Part shown: positions 36,501 through 44,845 of the stretch, one piece after another | Position numbering within the stretch: position 1 is the stretch's first letter | Layout: each line of letters starts with the position of its first letter | From: Symbiodinium natans | Taxonomy: Eukaryota; Sar; Dinophyceae; Suessiales; Symbiodiniaceae | Assembly (NCBI GenBank): GCA_905221605.1 | Contig: CAJNDS010002524.1 | Span: 1,164,134-1,228,133 of the forward strand | DNA: 64,000 nt | Direction of reading: 5' to 3' | Program-made: the position numbers and the translations under genes | Notes under the pieces: generated by a model | Seen by the model: only the letters and a program-made list of their open reading frames with translations | Told to the model about the DNA's origin: nothing | Database searches by the model: none

Positions 36501-38580
36501 CCCTCGTGGTTATTGGAGAAGTAAGGCTCACCCACTTCCGCAGCACCGCGGGAAGCGGGAGCTCGCAGCTTGATGGCATGTGCGCACATGCCTTCCACAC
36601 CCGCTTGATCGACAGCTGCGCCACGAGGCTCCAAACGGAGGTCCTTCAAGTGATGTACAGCAACTTTGTCATAGTTGGGTAACATGTTACATTTTTTAAG
36701 GGTACTTAAACCCAATAAGGAATAAAGGTTTAGATTGTTAATGTTATCCCAACAATGAGCTAGGCAAGAGGGATGGCGCAACGTGCCATCTGGTGGGCCT
36801 GCGTGACTTTACCGATACCAAGCCCTACACCAGTGTGGACAGCGTCCCGCACCTCGGTGACGATGTGACTCGCTAGCCCAGTGGTACCCTTTACCCTTTT
36901 TTTTGGCTCTGGGTTCCCTTATAAAGCAACCAACCAAAAAACAAGGGGTGCCCTTAGTATAATCTGGTTGCTGGGCTACCAAGGCCATTACACCCTGCAA
37001 TCCCTTAAAAGGCCCTTTTATAGGGTTCATCATGGGGATAATCTGGTTACTGGGCTACCAAGGTGATGTCTCCTGTTCACAGTGTAGTACCTGGGTCTTG
37101 GAGTACTATACTTTAATACTTTTCTTGGTTCTGGGTTCCCATTCTAGCTACTTATATACCTAAAAAGTATATACTTTTTTTTCAGGGTCTACTCCAAAGC
37201 TAAGGTAAGCCTCAGTTCCTTCATCGCTCCGACTCCTGCCGACTATGCTGGCAGCGAGGCCTGCCAGATGCCTCTGCAGCGTGGGACGCTGTTCCTTCGG
37301 CTTGGTAGCGCAGTGGTACCCTTTTCCTTTTTTGATTTTTGGTTCAAGGTTCTAACCAAGCGAAAAAAAGTGCCATTGTGATAATCTGGTTACTGGGCTG
37401 CTAAGTCGGGATACTTGGGAATCTTTTGTCCTTTTTTGGGGGCACTAGAGTCCCCGAAGACACTAGAAAATATGATTTTTTTGCTAGGGTTCCTCAAGTT
37501 CAGTGTAGATGTGGGTCTCAGCATACCCCTGAACAGCCTACTGTAGGTAGGCCCTAGGCCCTCCTAAGAAACAGCTACAACTGTATCTTTTGCTAAACCC
37601 TAAACCCTAAAGTCCTCTAAATAATCCCTAAATACACCCTAAAACCCTCAACCCTGAAAACCCTGAATTTTTGTTCAGAATAGGTTTTTGGAGATTGACG
37701 TGGATGGGTTGCTGGTTCACGCGGCGTCCTCAAGCCTCGTTGATTTGGTTGGAGCGCCGGCTTGTCAGGCTTGGAGATGTTCTTGGATGCTTCCCCCTAA
37801 TACTAACAAAGGGTTTAGGGTCTAATTAGGGTTCAGGGGTTAGGGAGTCCTCAATAGGGATTATAGGATCCCCCTATGATGATCCCTATTAAGGACTGGT
37901 AGTATAAGGTGAACATTCCAATTTGAGCTTTCTGAACTCACATGATGTGTTGCATGCGAGCCATGCCTTACCTGGGACCCTCTTTACCTACAGTTTCATG
38001 GGCTATACCTACAAACTAAAGGTAGTTACTACTAACCTGTCGGCAAACAGAGTCCCAGGTAAGCCCTAAGATCTCGAACGACACGATGCCCGCAACAAAC
38101 CAAGCGAACACAGCTTCAGACCCTGACCTGAACTACTTGGAGGCTCAGGGTACTTATAACCCCCCATTCTAGCTGTACCGAAAAGCCCCCATAAGTCCCC
38201 TAAGTCCTCTAGGAAGGTCCTTAGTAGACTTATCATCGGAGTTAGAAGTACCCGTGAACCTACAAGAATGCTCGCTGCCCATAATGAAGGCTATTTAGGG
38301 ATAATTAAGCTGAATCAAGGCTATTTCAGGGGGGGAACCTAGGGGGGGGGGGGTAGTTTTGAGGGGGGTAGTAGGCAAACCCATGAGCCAATAAACCTGA
38401 ACTACGCCGGGCGTCCCAACCCTAAACCCTAAACCCGAAACCCTAAACCTCCAAGTACGCCAGGTGTTCCCTGCCTCTCATACGATTCAGCTCTTGGAGC
38501 GGATTCACAGTGATGGGCGGATGCGCCTGGAAAGGGGCGAGCGCCCACCCGCAAAAGCTGCTGGACACTGCAAGAAACAA
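33586..38580 (+). CDS. Multi-exon membrane protein with PAS-like domains, introns made of mobile elements
   Basis: Exons: 33586-33621 (ATG, MDETNVELQEPQ), 33721-33780, 33921-c.33940, 34052-34129, 34281-c.34318, c.34601-34648, 34749-34908, 35091-35237, 35344-35419, 35604-35854, 35945-36014, 36218-36315, 36526-36667, 36760-36864, 37063-37094, 37210-c.37300, 37499-37542, 37684-37759 and 38464-c.38580. Phase is kept at most junctions. The N-terminal half has several hydrophobic helices (KIVALNLTMLLVIVGLIQM; LSYLVYSCLLMLYILP; ECLHILVLVGLAVALQ). Then a soluble part reads CDAVVELDGDLRL, LEGVRFTDLVPASEA, AFHTRLIDSC and CHLVGLRDFTD, followed by a second unit FLEIDVDGLLVHAASSSLVD and VFPASHTIQLLERIH. 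These resemble PAS-like sensory domains of a family I recall from dinoflagellate proteomes; the fold is an inference. Donors are GT, GC and GA; acceptors AG. The joins near 33940-34050, 34318-34600 and 37300-37414, and the C-terminal end, are unsure. Confidence 0.75.
33626..33720. repeat. Family B introner (GCCT duplication)
   Basis: CTTCCTTCGC...TTTAGTTGAACTTTAA to CTCTTGGAGAAGTAAG, with TTTAGGG units in the middle. GCCT lies at 33622-33625 and 33721-33724; using the left GC as donor and the terminal AG as acceptor joins EPQ to AFVAAAIILEV in frame. Confidence 0.85.
34134..34280. repeat. Family C introner (GTTC duplication)
   Basis: CTTGGTAGCGAAGTGGTACCC...GCCACCTAAG, with telomere-like repeats inside and GTTC at 34130-34133 and 34281-34284. 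As a GT-AG intron it joins ARSL to VPFSDDSDSAWD. Confidence 0.8.
34922..35020. repeat. Family B element inserted inside an older intron (ATTA duplication)
   Basis: CTTACGTAGCCAAGAGTTGAAC...CAGAAGTAAG with ATTA on both sides. Unlike its relatives it is not at the exon edge: the intron runs from GT at 34909 to AG at 35090. Confidence 0.85.
35242..35343. repeat. Family B introner (GAAC duplication, GA-AG intron)
   Basis: CTTACTTAGCCAAGAGTTG to TTGGAGAAGTAAG. GAAC at 35238-35241 and 35344-35347. The intron 35238-35343 starts GA and ends AG; removal joins LPM to NSSTAGTTRVAPLL in frame. Confidence 0.9.
35424..35603. repeat. Family B introner (GTGA duplication) carrying TTTAGGG
   Basis: CTTACTTCGCCTTTAGTTGAAC to TTGGAGGAGTAAG, with about eleven TTTAGGG units at 35448-35524. 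GTGA at 35420-35423 and 35604-35607 makes a GT-AG intron of 184 nt joining ATAM to VNRIYFVLLGNLP. Confidence 0.9.
35855..35944. repeat. Introner CTTCTTAGG...CCTAAGAAG ending in CCCTAAA (GC-AG intron)
   Basis: An inverted repeat CTTCTTAGG/CCTAAGAAG followed by three CCCTAAA units and CTCAAG. GCT at 35855 and 35945. Splicing joins ASSLLQ to LTCDAVVELD. The 3' end of this intron, including the run-up to its AG, is telomere-type sequence. Confidence 0.8.
36019..36217. repeat. Family F introner (GCCA duplication, GC-AG intron)
   Basis: CTTAGGGGAGCTGGG...CAGCCCCTAAG with GCCA at 36015-36018 and 36218-36221. Removal joins QELSA to MLLRDAGRS. A related fragment is at 39545-39640. Confidence 0.9.
36320..36525. 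repeat. Family B introner (GCTC duplication, GC-AG intron)
   Basis: CTTACTTCGCCTTTAGTTGAA to TTGGAGAAGTAAG, with a large telomere-like interior that itself shows a duplicated TAGGGTCAAAAGG. GCTC at 36316-36319 and 36526-36529. Joins GALKQL to THFRSTAGSG. Confidence 0.9.
36668..36759. repeat. Family G introner
   Basis: GTTGGGTAACATGTTACA against TTAATGTTATCCCAAC. The GT at 36668 and AG at 36758-36759 (or the AG nine bases later) keep the frame YSNF...RDGATCHLVG. The target duplication is not clear here. Confidence 0.65.
36869..37062. repeat. Family C introner with doubled right end (GTGA duplication)
   Basis: CTCGCTAGCCCAGTGGTACCC to GGTTACTGGGCTACCAAG with GTGA at 36865-36868 and 37063-37066. 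The right-end motif ATAATCTGGTT.CTGGGCTACCAAGG occurs twice, at about 36960 and 37039, so splicing could in principle end at either AG. Confidence 0.85.
37095..37209. repeat. Family D introner
   Basis: GTCTTGGAGTACTATACTTT against AAAGTATATACTTTTTTTTCAGGG...CTACTCCAAAGCTAAG. The reading frame is kept only if the acceptor is the AG of GTAAG five bases beyond the inverted repeat (37209); this joins VVPG to LSSFIAPTPADYAG. Confidence 0.65.
37301..37405. repeat. Family C element (TCGG duplication)
   Basis: CTTGGTAGCGCAGTGGTACCC to GGTTACTGGGCTGCTAAG with TCGG at both sides. As an exact element excision it would be a TC-AG intron, so its splicing is uncertain. Confidence 0.7.
37414..37498. repeat. 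Family E introner
   Basis: CTTGGGAATCTTTTGTCC against GGGTTCCTCAAG. Using the GA at 37410 as donor and AG at 37498 keeps phase between LFLR and FSVDVGLSIPLNSLL. It lies directly after a family C element. Confidence 0.6.
37774..37920. repeat. Family H hairpin element in the PAS-like gene
   Basis: Left arm TTCCCCCTAATACTAACAAAGGG, then telomere-like DNA, then TCCTCAATAGGGATTATAGG and ATTAAGGACTGGTAGTATAAGG. One of four element types inside the single intron 37760-38463. Confidence 0.75.
37971..38060. repeat. Family M element in the PAS-like gene
   Basis: CTTACCTGGGACCCTCTTTACC against GAGTCCCAGGTAAG, a near-perfect inverted repeat, in the intron 37760-38463. Confidence 0.85.
38136..38266. repeat. 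Family A fold-back element (long form) in the PAS-like gene
   Basis: CTTGGAGGCTCAGGGTAC against GTACCCGTGAACCTACAAG with the central CCCCCATAAGTCCCC. Confidence 0.85.
38330..38400. repeat. Family P fold-back element, right arm
   Basis: GGGGGGAACCTAGGGGGGGG...GGGGGGTAGTAGGCAAACCCATGAG matches the right arm of the element at 7209-7348. A CCCTAAA patch with a diverged duplication of the acceptor region (ACTACGCCGGGCGT at 38401; AGTACGCCAGGTGT at 38454) follows. Confidence 0.7.
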
Positions 38581-39243
38581 CCCTAAGCCCCAAACCCTAA
38601 ACCATAAACCCTAAACCCTAAGCCCTAAACCCTAAACCCTAAACCCTTTGCTGGCCTTATCTTGCAACAGTTTTTGTGGCAGGGTGCGAGGTTCGGTCCG
38701 AAATGTTTAGGGCTTGCTAGGGCGGAATCTCCACCCCATGCCCGAAGACCCTAGGGTTTAGGGTTTAGGGCTTAGGGCTTAGGGTTTAGGGTCCTGAAAC
38801 CCCTAGAAACCCAACAACGCTAAACTCCGAGACCTTAAAACCCCTAGGACCTCAAACCCCTGAACCTCTAAAACCCAAAACCCCAAAGCCCTAGGCTAGA
38901 GGGTTTATGGTTTAGGGTTTAGCATATTTCCATGTTCCCTGCTTCGGTTGAAGAGAATCTTTTTTCGCATCTTTACAGTAAACTCCTGAAAGTTGGAACA
39001 TGGCTTACGGGTGCTTAGAGCTGGGATTCCCTGTAGTATACCTTTTGGGGTATAGGGATAAGGATGTTCCAACTTTTTTGAAATTTACTTTCTGGTCTTC
39101 AGGGCCAACCTTGAAGGTTGCACGTAACAGTACCCCCAAAAAATGAGTTGCTGCTTTCTGGGGTATTTGATTTTTCAAGTTACAACAAGAAGAATAAGCA
39201 GACTTGTCGTTTATTCTCATTCTCTATCCCTGAAGTTTAAGTT

Positions 39244-39352
39244 TGGGATTGCCCCCCTTGTAATACTAACAGTTCTTAATAGGGATTGCAATAGGGGAGG
39301 TACTATAATCCCTATTAAGGACTGTTAGTATAAGGGGGAACATCCCAAGTTA
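39244..39352. repeat. Family H hairpin element, best preserved copy
   Basis: TAATACTAACAGTTCTTAATAGGGATT is answered by AATCCCTATTAAGGACTGTTAGTATAAGGGGGAACATCCC: two arms of about 40 bp with few mismatches. A truncated copy follows at 39650-39715. Confidence 0.9.
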
Positions 39353-39751
39353 AGTTCCTTAAGAGCAAGCCACAAAAACAGTGTGTGCCAGGTTGACGCG
39401 TGGGCGAGAGTTGGTGGGAGCCGGGGGTTCAACCTTAAGCGCTCCCTCCCTTCTTAGGGGCTGAGGGTGTTGGGGTTTGGGTTTGGGGTTTGGGGTTTAG
39501 GGTTTGGGGTTTAGGGTTTAGGGTTTAGGGTTTGGTCTGAGTACCTTGAACCTTTTGGTTATTTATCATCTATTGCAAATACAAGGTTAACTCTTTTTGG
39601 GGCCAGGTTATTCAGCCCCTGAGCCTTCAAGCAGCCATAGAGAAGTAACTTCGGAGGGATTACAGCACTCCCTATGATAATCCCTATGAAGGACTGTTAG
39701 TATAAGCGGGAACATAAACCCTAAACCCTAAACCCTAAACCCTAAACCCAA

Positions 39752-39857
39752 GGTCTTCTCCTACGAAGACTTGCCCGCACATCTTCGCCCTTTCGCAGCG
39801 GCAGAATTCATCTGCGGCACCATGCAAGTGGTCCAGGCCCCATGCCATCGAGATGTT
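39752..39857 (+). CDS. Unassigned exon, 35 codons
   Basis: Reads KVFSYEDLPAHLRPFAAAE then FICGTMQVVQAPCHRDV. Clean coding character between two telomere-like patches; may be a C-terminal exon of the PAS-like gene or a new gene. Confidence 0.45.
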
Positions 39858-39889
39858 CGTTTTGGGTTTAGGGTTCAGTGGAGAAGTGA

Positions 39890-40220
39890 ATCATAAGTGG
39901 TGGCTTCCAAAGCACGAAACGTCTGCAGACTTGGCTACGGGATCTCTGCATTCAGCATTAGCCTGCCCGACATCATCCTAAAACCCAAAACCCTAAACCC
40001 TAAACCGTGGGGGGTGGAGGGGGTGTGGTCTCGACTCCCCAGAATCCCCCCGCAGGCGCAGACTGGGCTGAACGTGCTAATGGCCTTCCAGGCGGCCAGG
40101 GAACCTTCGCAAAAAGAAGGTTAGGGTGCAGGGTTTTGGGTTTGAGGTTTGGGGTTTAGGGTTTGGGGTTTGGGTTTCAGGACTTCAGAGCCACCCTTGC
40201 TGGAACCTTTATGCTGGTAA
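39890..40220 (+). CDS. Three short exon candidates
   Basis: 39890-39977 reads VVASKARNVCRLGYGISAF and SISLPDIIL; 40056-40122 reads TGLNVLMAFQAAREPSQKE after CGCAG; 40179-40220 reads DFRATLAGTFML after TTTCAG and ends at GT. Spacing and orientation fit one gene; phases were not all verified. Confidence 0.4.
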
Positions 40221-40626
40221 AATGCTGTTAAAGCCCAAAACCGTAAACCCTAAACCTCGTTCAAACCCCAAAACCAGAAAGTTCGCCTTCTCCCTTAGTG
40301 AACCCTCGGGTCCCTAGACTCGGCACCTGAGAATAGGGTCTAGGGTCTAGGTATAGGATTAAGGGTTTAGGGTTTAGGGTTCAGTCTAGGGTTTAGGGTT
40401 CAGGGTTTAGGGTTCAGGGTTTAGTGTTGACGGTTGTAGCCCTTGGCTGCTGGGCAACCTTGAGACCGCCCCAAACCCTAAGCCAGCAGCCAGACTCAGG
40501 GCATGTAGGTTTTGGGGTCTACAGTCCGGCTTGAGCCCGCCGCAACCCTGAACCCTGAACCCTGAACCCTGAACCCTGAACCCTAAGCCCTAAGCCCTAA
40601 ACCCTAAACCCAAACCCCCTTCCGTG

Positions 40627-40746
40627 ATGACGCCGCCATGGGGCCCATGCTGGGCTGTGGGAAGGTGGCGCATGCGTCCCGCGCTGCGTCACTACCCCAT
40701 TCCCGCCGGAGCTCCCGGTCGCCGCCCGGCTTCCAGAAACCCTGAA
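40627..40746 (+). CDS. Possible terminal exon
   Basis: Reads DDAAMGPMLGCGKVAHASRA, ASLPHSRRSSRSPPGFQKP and a stop. Ser/Arg/Pro-rich tail. Preceded by five CCCTGAA and several CCCTAAG/CCCTAAA units. Confidence 0.35.
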
Positions 40747-40749
40747 CCA

Positions 40750-41440
40750 GATGGGTTTAGGGTTTAGGGTTTAGGGTTGAGGGTTTAGGGTTGAGGGTTT
40801 AGGGTTTAGGGTTTAGGGAAGCCCTACGTGGAACTTCATTTGGTACGTAGAACCATAGTTACCCTACTTTTACGCACCCATGAACCTCCCAGTAGGGCTT
40901 CCCGAAGCCAAGAACTGCTAAGCCCTAAGCCACAAACCTTAAACCCTGAACCCTAAACCCTAAACCGCCCAATGATTACGACCATGGGATGGAATTCAAG
41001 GGTGGACTAGTAATGGTGCGTTGCCTCAGTTACAGCAAGGACTCGGGCTTAGGGTTTAGGGTGTAGGGGCTAGAGAAGCTCGCAGTTGGGCTTGGACTCT
41101 GCTAACGGGTATGCTCACCTTGCTAGCATACAGAGGCCCAAGTTTTCCGTCATCGCTGACCTTGCTAGCAGCAGTCATGTCCATTCCCAAGTTGGGTTTT
41201 GTAGGGAGCTAAGGTCGTAGGCTTTAGGGTGCAGATGGGGTTTTCAAAGTTTAGAGTTGAGGGTGGTCCCAAGGGTTTAGGATTTAGGGTTTAGGGTGTA
41301 GGGTGTAGGGTTTAGGGAGGTTGACCTCTGATTGACAGCTTGAGTTTTGTTGTCTGAGATCTGCGTCGGAGACCTGTGGCGCGAGCTGACTAAACCCTAA
41401 TTTGAAAGGCACCGGGAGCCAACTCCAAGCAGCTTGTCGG
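40750..41440. other. Interval without a supported gene
   Basis: Short TTTAGGG/TTGAGGG arrays, a damaged short-form family A element (40828-40891: CGTGGAACTTCATTTGGTAC against GCACCCATGAACCTCCCAG), and unique DNA in which no frame stands out. Confidence 0.5.
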
Positions 41441-41449
41441 CATTACGAG

Positions 41450-41556
41450 GGTTTAGGGTTTAGGGTTAGGGTTTAGGGTTTAGGGTTTAGGGTTTAGGGT
41501 TTAGGGTTTAGGGTTTAGGGTTTAGGGTTTAGGGTTTAGGGTTTAGGGTTTAGGGT
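41450..41556. repeat. Interstitial TTTAGGG array, about 15 units
   Basis: One of the longest clean plus-orientation arrays. Followed by degenerate CCCTAAA in the opposite orientation and an orphan family H end (CTGTTAGTATAAGG at 41596). Confidence 0.95.
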
Positions 41557-42473
41557 TTCTAACCAATCCTAAACACTAAACCCTAAACCCTAAACTCTGT
41601 TAGTATAAGGCGGATCATCTCAACTCCTAGAACCCTTAAACTCTTAAGCCCGCGCCTTGCCTTGCGCGTCCAAGATCGTCGAGCTTGCCTGTTTAGGTCC
41701 TAGGCCTCAAAGAAGTTTAGGGTTTAGGGTTTAGGGCTTAGGGTTTAGGGTTTAGGGTTTAGGATTTTCAGGAGGGCAGGGTTTAAGGCTTACAGTTTAC
41801 GGTTTAGGGTTTAGGGCTTAGCTTAGACTTAGCTTTCGGGGTTTAGGTTGTGCTTCCAAAAGACGTGCAGTCAGCCTCGGAGTGGCCTCAATCACCATTC
41901 GGTTTGGCTTTTAGGGTAACCATTCAAACCCAGGTTTGAAGGGCGTGAAGGCTCTATAGAGTGTGCATAGGATCGAAAAAAGTAGAGGGCGTACATGGTG
42001 TATGGGCTTTAGGGTTTATGAGGCTCATAGGTCTAAAGGCTTACGGGGCTTCTTAAGTTTATGGGACTGTTTGGGGCTGGGTCAGGGTTGCGGGCTTGTA
42101 AAAGCTTTAGGCCAAAAGACCCTGACCCAGGAAGCAGCATTCGCGGCGGCAATCGCTTGGACCATGCTATGAAACGACAGTATTCCCTGTAAACGTGGTG
42201 CACTGTTGTGAAAAGGGCCTGAGCGTAGTATCAACACTATCCCCATACACTAGCTATATAAGTGCACTAACAACTACCCAAGATACTGTTCCGATTGAGT
42301 GGGCGCCTACCAACCCCAACCAAGACCCTAAACCCTAAACCCTAAACCCATATATAAGGTTGCGAGGTAACCATGCCGGGGATCGATCACTTCATCTACA
42401 GGGCTTCAGGGTTCAAGGCCCCCGTACACACTAAATTTTAGGGTTGAGGGTTGAGGGTTTAGGGTTTAGGGTT

Positions 42474-42546
42474 TATTCCCTTGTGTTCCCTTTACAGTTA
42501 TATTATAACAACCCCAAAACCCTATTCTAACTATTATGGCCCCCCC
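42474..42546. repeat. Family J element, 5'-truncated
   Basis: ATTCCCTTGTGTTCCCTTTAC...CCCTATTCTAACTATTATGGCCCC; the left end is replaced by TTTAGGG repeats. Confidence 0.65.
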
Positions 42547-42549
42547 TAC

Positions 42550-42900
42550 ACCCTGTGCCCTTGAAGCCTTGTGAACCGTAATACCTAAACGACGGTAGAT
42601 TTTGGCAGCTTAAGGTTTAGAGGCTGGGTCCAAAAGAAAAGCAGCTTAGGGTTTAGAGTGAGTTTTGAGTGTAGTATATATGTACATACCTATATAGATA
42701 TACAGAATATATGCATGTTTTATTTATCTATTCATTTTTTATTTTTGTATCCATGTAGTGTACACTGATATTCGAGTTTGATGCAAGACGTTTCTTTCTT
42801 AGACACCCACCTCAAGAACCCAAACACCTACAATTTTTGTAGGCGACCTGAGAAGCCTACAAGCCGGTTTGAAACAAGAAGCTACACAAGAGGTTTCGGT
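42550..42900. other. T-rich and TA-rich interval, no gene seen
   Basis: TATATGTACATACC-type simple sequence and T-rich DNA; no supported exon. Confidence 0.5.
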
Positions 42901-42956
42901 TCTCACGGTCGACCCTAGACCCTAAGTAAACCCCAAACCCTAAACCCCAACACCCC

Positions 42957-43034
42957 TAAACCCTAAACCCTAAACCCTAAACCCTAAACCCTAAACCCTA
43001 AACCCTAAACCCTAAACCTAAACCCTAAACCCTG
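42957..43034. repeat. Interstitial CCCTAAA array
   Basis: About eleven units with one 6-mer slip. Confidence 0.9.
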
Positions 43035-43039
43035 AGGGG

Positions 43040-43150
43040 GTTTCCATGAAGTACCGGCGTCAGGGAGTTCAACTATGTGTTGCTCTCGCGCGGAGCGCGG
43101 AGTTCCCACCCTCCGACCGGTGCCTCGCAGCAGGGCTCTTTCATGGCTTA
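43040..43150 (+). CDS. Possible exon
   Basis: Reads MKYRRQGVQLCVALARSAEF then PPSDRCLAAGLFHGL between two repeat tracts. Short and unassigned. Confidence 0.3.
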
Positions 43151-43876
43151 GAGTTTAGGGTTTAGGGCTTAGGGTTTAGGGTTTAGGGTTTAGGGCCTAG
43201 GGTTTAGGGTTTTCGTGCTGTGATCGGGCTTCAGCTCCCCGAGTAAAAAAACAAAAAAAAGGGTTTAGGGTTTAGGTTTTAGGGTTTAGGGTTTAGGATT
43301 CATGGCCCTAAACCCGAAACCCTTCCTGCCCACAATCCCTGTTGACGCCTTGTTCGCCCCGCTGTTCTCGAGGGAGGGGCTTAGAAGTGGGGTATAAGTA
43401 CAGTTGTAAACCCTAAACCATAAACCTCCAAGCATGCGTCGGCCAAGGTAATCCGTCCTGAAGCCTCGAATAGGAAGGTATAATTTTGACAAGTCTCCCT
43501 CAAAACCCTAGAAGCCCTGTCACGCGGCAACAAAACAGTTCTCAGTTACTAGGGCCGCCTGGATCCGTTCCTCTCCAGCTCCTCGCTTGAAGGCTCAGTG
43601 GTAGCCTTACACCCCAAAGCCTCAACCCTAAACCGCAGCCACAAGTACCTAATGTAAAAAGGTTGTAACCCCCAGCACTGACTACCCACGAGCCTCCTAG
43701 CAGTTTTGGCAATCTTCAACAATTCTCGAGTGTTTAAGTTTGAAGCTGAAGTTCTGCAGCATTGGGCCCAAGGATCAGGGCTTCTGGGGTTTAGAGCTTT
43801 ATGGGGTTTAGGGTTTCAGCCTTGATGTTTATTGGGTTTAGAGTTTAGGGTGAGTTTTAGGGTTTTGCGCACGGGC

Positions 43877-43940
43877 CCAATCTGCAGGATTCCAAGGCAT
43901 TCGCACTGGCCGCGCTCATCGCTCTGCCAACTGCTTTCCC
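43877..43940 (+). CDS. Possible hydrophobic exon
   Basis: After ATCTGCAG reads DSKAFALAALIALPTAFPG, a likely membrane segment, then a stop. Confidence 0.3.
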
Positions 43941-44120
43941 GGGGTAAAGCCGAACTTTTTGCATCCTGACAAGCTGAGCGAACTCAGGAAGCTTGCACAT
44001 CCTACAGAACCCGAATCCCACCTTGTTTAGTGGAGCCGAGATTACAAAACCCTTGGAAGCTTCAAAGGCAACGTACGAAAAAGGCCCTAGACCCCAGACC
44101 CTGGTACCCTAAATTCTCAA

Positions 44121-44319
44121 CCCTACAGAGAAAGCAGGTGTTCGGGTTTTTGTAGACCTAAACCCTAAACCCTAAACCCTAAACCCTAAACCCTAAACCC
44201 TAAACCCTAAACCCTAAACCCTAAACCCTAAACCCTAAACCCTAAACCCTAAACCCTAAACCCTAAACCCTAAACCTTACAGAGAAAGGAGAGAAAGGAG
44301 GTGTTCGGGTTTTTTTAGG
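44121..44319. repeat. CCCTAAA array (about 17 units) between direct copies of its flank
   Basis: CCCTACAGAGAAAGCAGGTG plus TTCGGGTTTTTGTAG (44121-44155) recurs as CCTTACAGAGAAAGGAGAG..GTGTTCGGGTTTTTTTAG (about 44276-44319) on the other side of a clean array at 44158-44275. Confidence 0.9.
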
Positions 44320-44404
44320 TCGCAGTTCCTTCAAGACGTTCCCGGGGCACACGGGAGCCACATCGAGTGAACCGCGCTCTGAAGCCTCTGCTCAGGTCTT
44401 CAGT

Positions 44405-44470
44405 TTAGGGTTTAGGGTTTAGGGTTTAGGGTTTAGGGTTTAGGGTTTAGGGTTAAACCCTAAACCCTGA
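44405..44470. repeat. Head-to-head telomere-type junction TTTAGGG/CCCTAAA
   Basis: Seven TTTAGGG units pass directly into two CCCTAAA units (AGGGTTAAACCCTAAACCC at about 44450), a convergent arrangement. Confidence 0.85.
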
Positions 44471-44617
44471 TTAAGCCCTTTACCATTCTCCAGCCAGCCC
44501 AGATGGGAAAAATCGGGTTTAGGGCTTGGGGTTTAGGGTTTTGGGGTTGGGCAGGTACCGTTGTAGGTAGCTTCAACTTTGCCTAGCCCCCACTTACACC
44601 AAGACTTTCAAGGGATG

Positions 44618-44745
44618 ACGACTCGTACCCTTAAGGTTGTACCCCTAAAGATTCCCCTTAATGTGCTCCTGGTATGGCCCTTTTTCCACCTTAAGGATCT
44701 TTAAACAGGGTCCCCAAAACCAAGGGGGTACAACCCCTAGACACT
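44618..44745. repeat. Family Q element
   Basis: CTCGTACCCTTAAGGTTGTACCCCTAAAG...GTATGGCCCTT...CCTTAAGGATC...GGGTACAACCCCTAGA. Its partner is 60716-60830. Confidence 0.75.
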
Positions 44746-44787
44746 TGCACCAAGAACTTCCAACATGATTGCACGCAGCAGCTCATC

Positions 44788-44845
44788 CTTGCAGATCACA
44801 GACGCTGACAAAGAAGGCTTCATTGACGTGTGCATTCGTGTGCGC
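44788..44845 (+). CDS. Possible EF-hand-like exon
   Basis: After CCTTGCAG reads ITDADKEGFIDV, which matches positions 1-9 of an EF-hand loop (D-x-D-x-x-G-x-I-D); a GT follows the last Asp, so the Glu at position 12 would have to come from the next exon. Weak without that exon. Confidence 0.3.

Noticed and set aside
37930..38135. Protein-like pieces LSFLNSHDVLHASHAL and ISNDTMPATNQANTASDPD inside the PAS-like gene
   Set aside because: Joining the flanking exons directly (37759 to 38464) restores a continuous PAS-like segment in phase, so these are better read as intron. They serve as a caution for isolated exon calls elsewhere.
42110..42172. TQEAAFAAAIAWTML as an exon
   Set aside because: Only 15 codons, in a frame that begins in telomere-like sequence, with no splice support beyond one AG.
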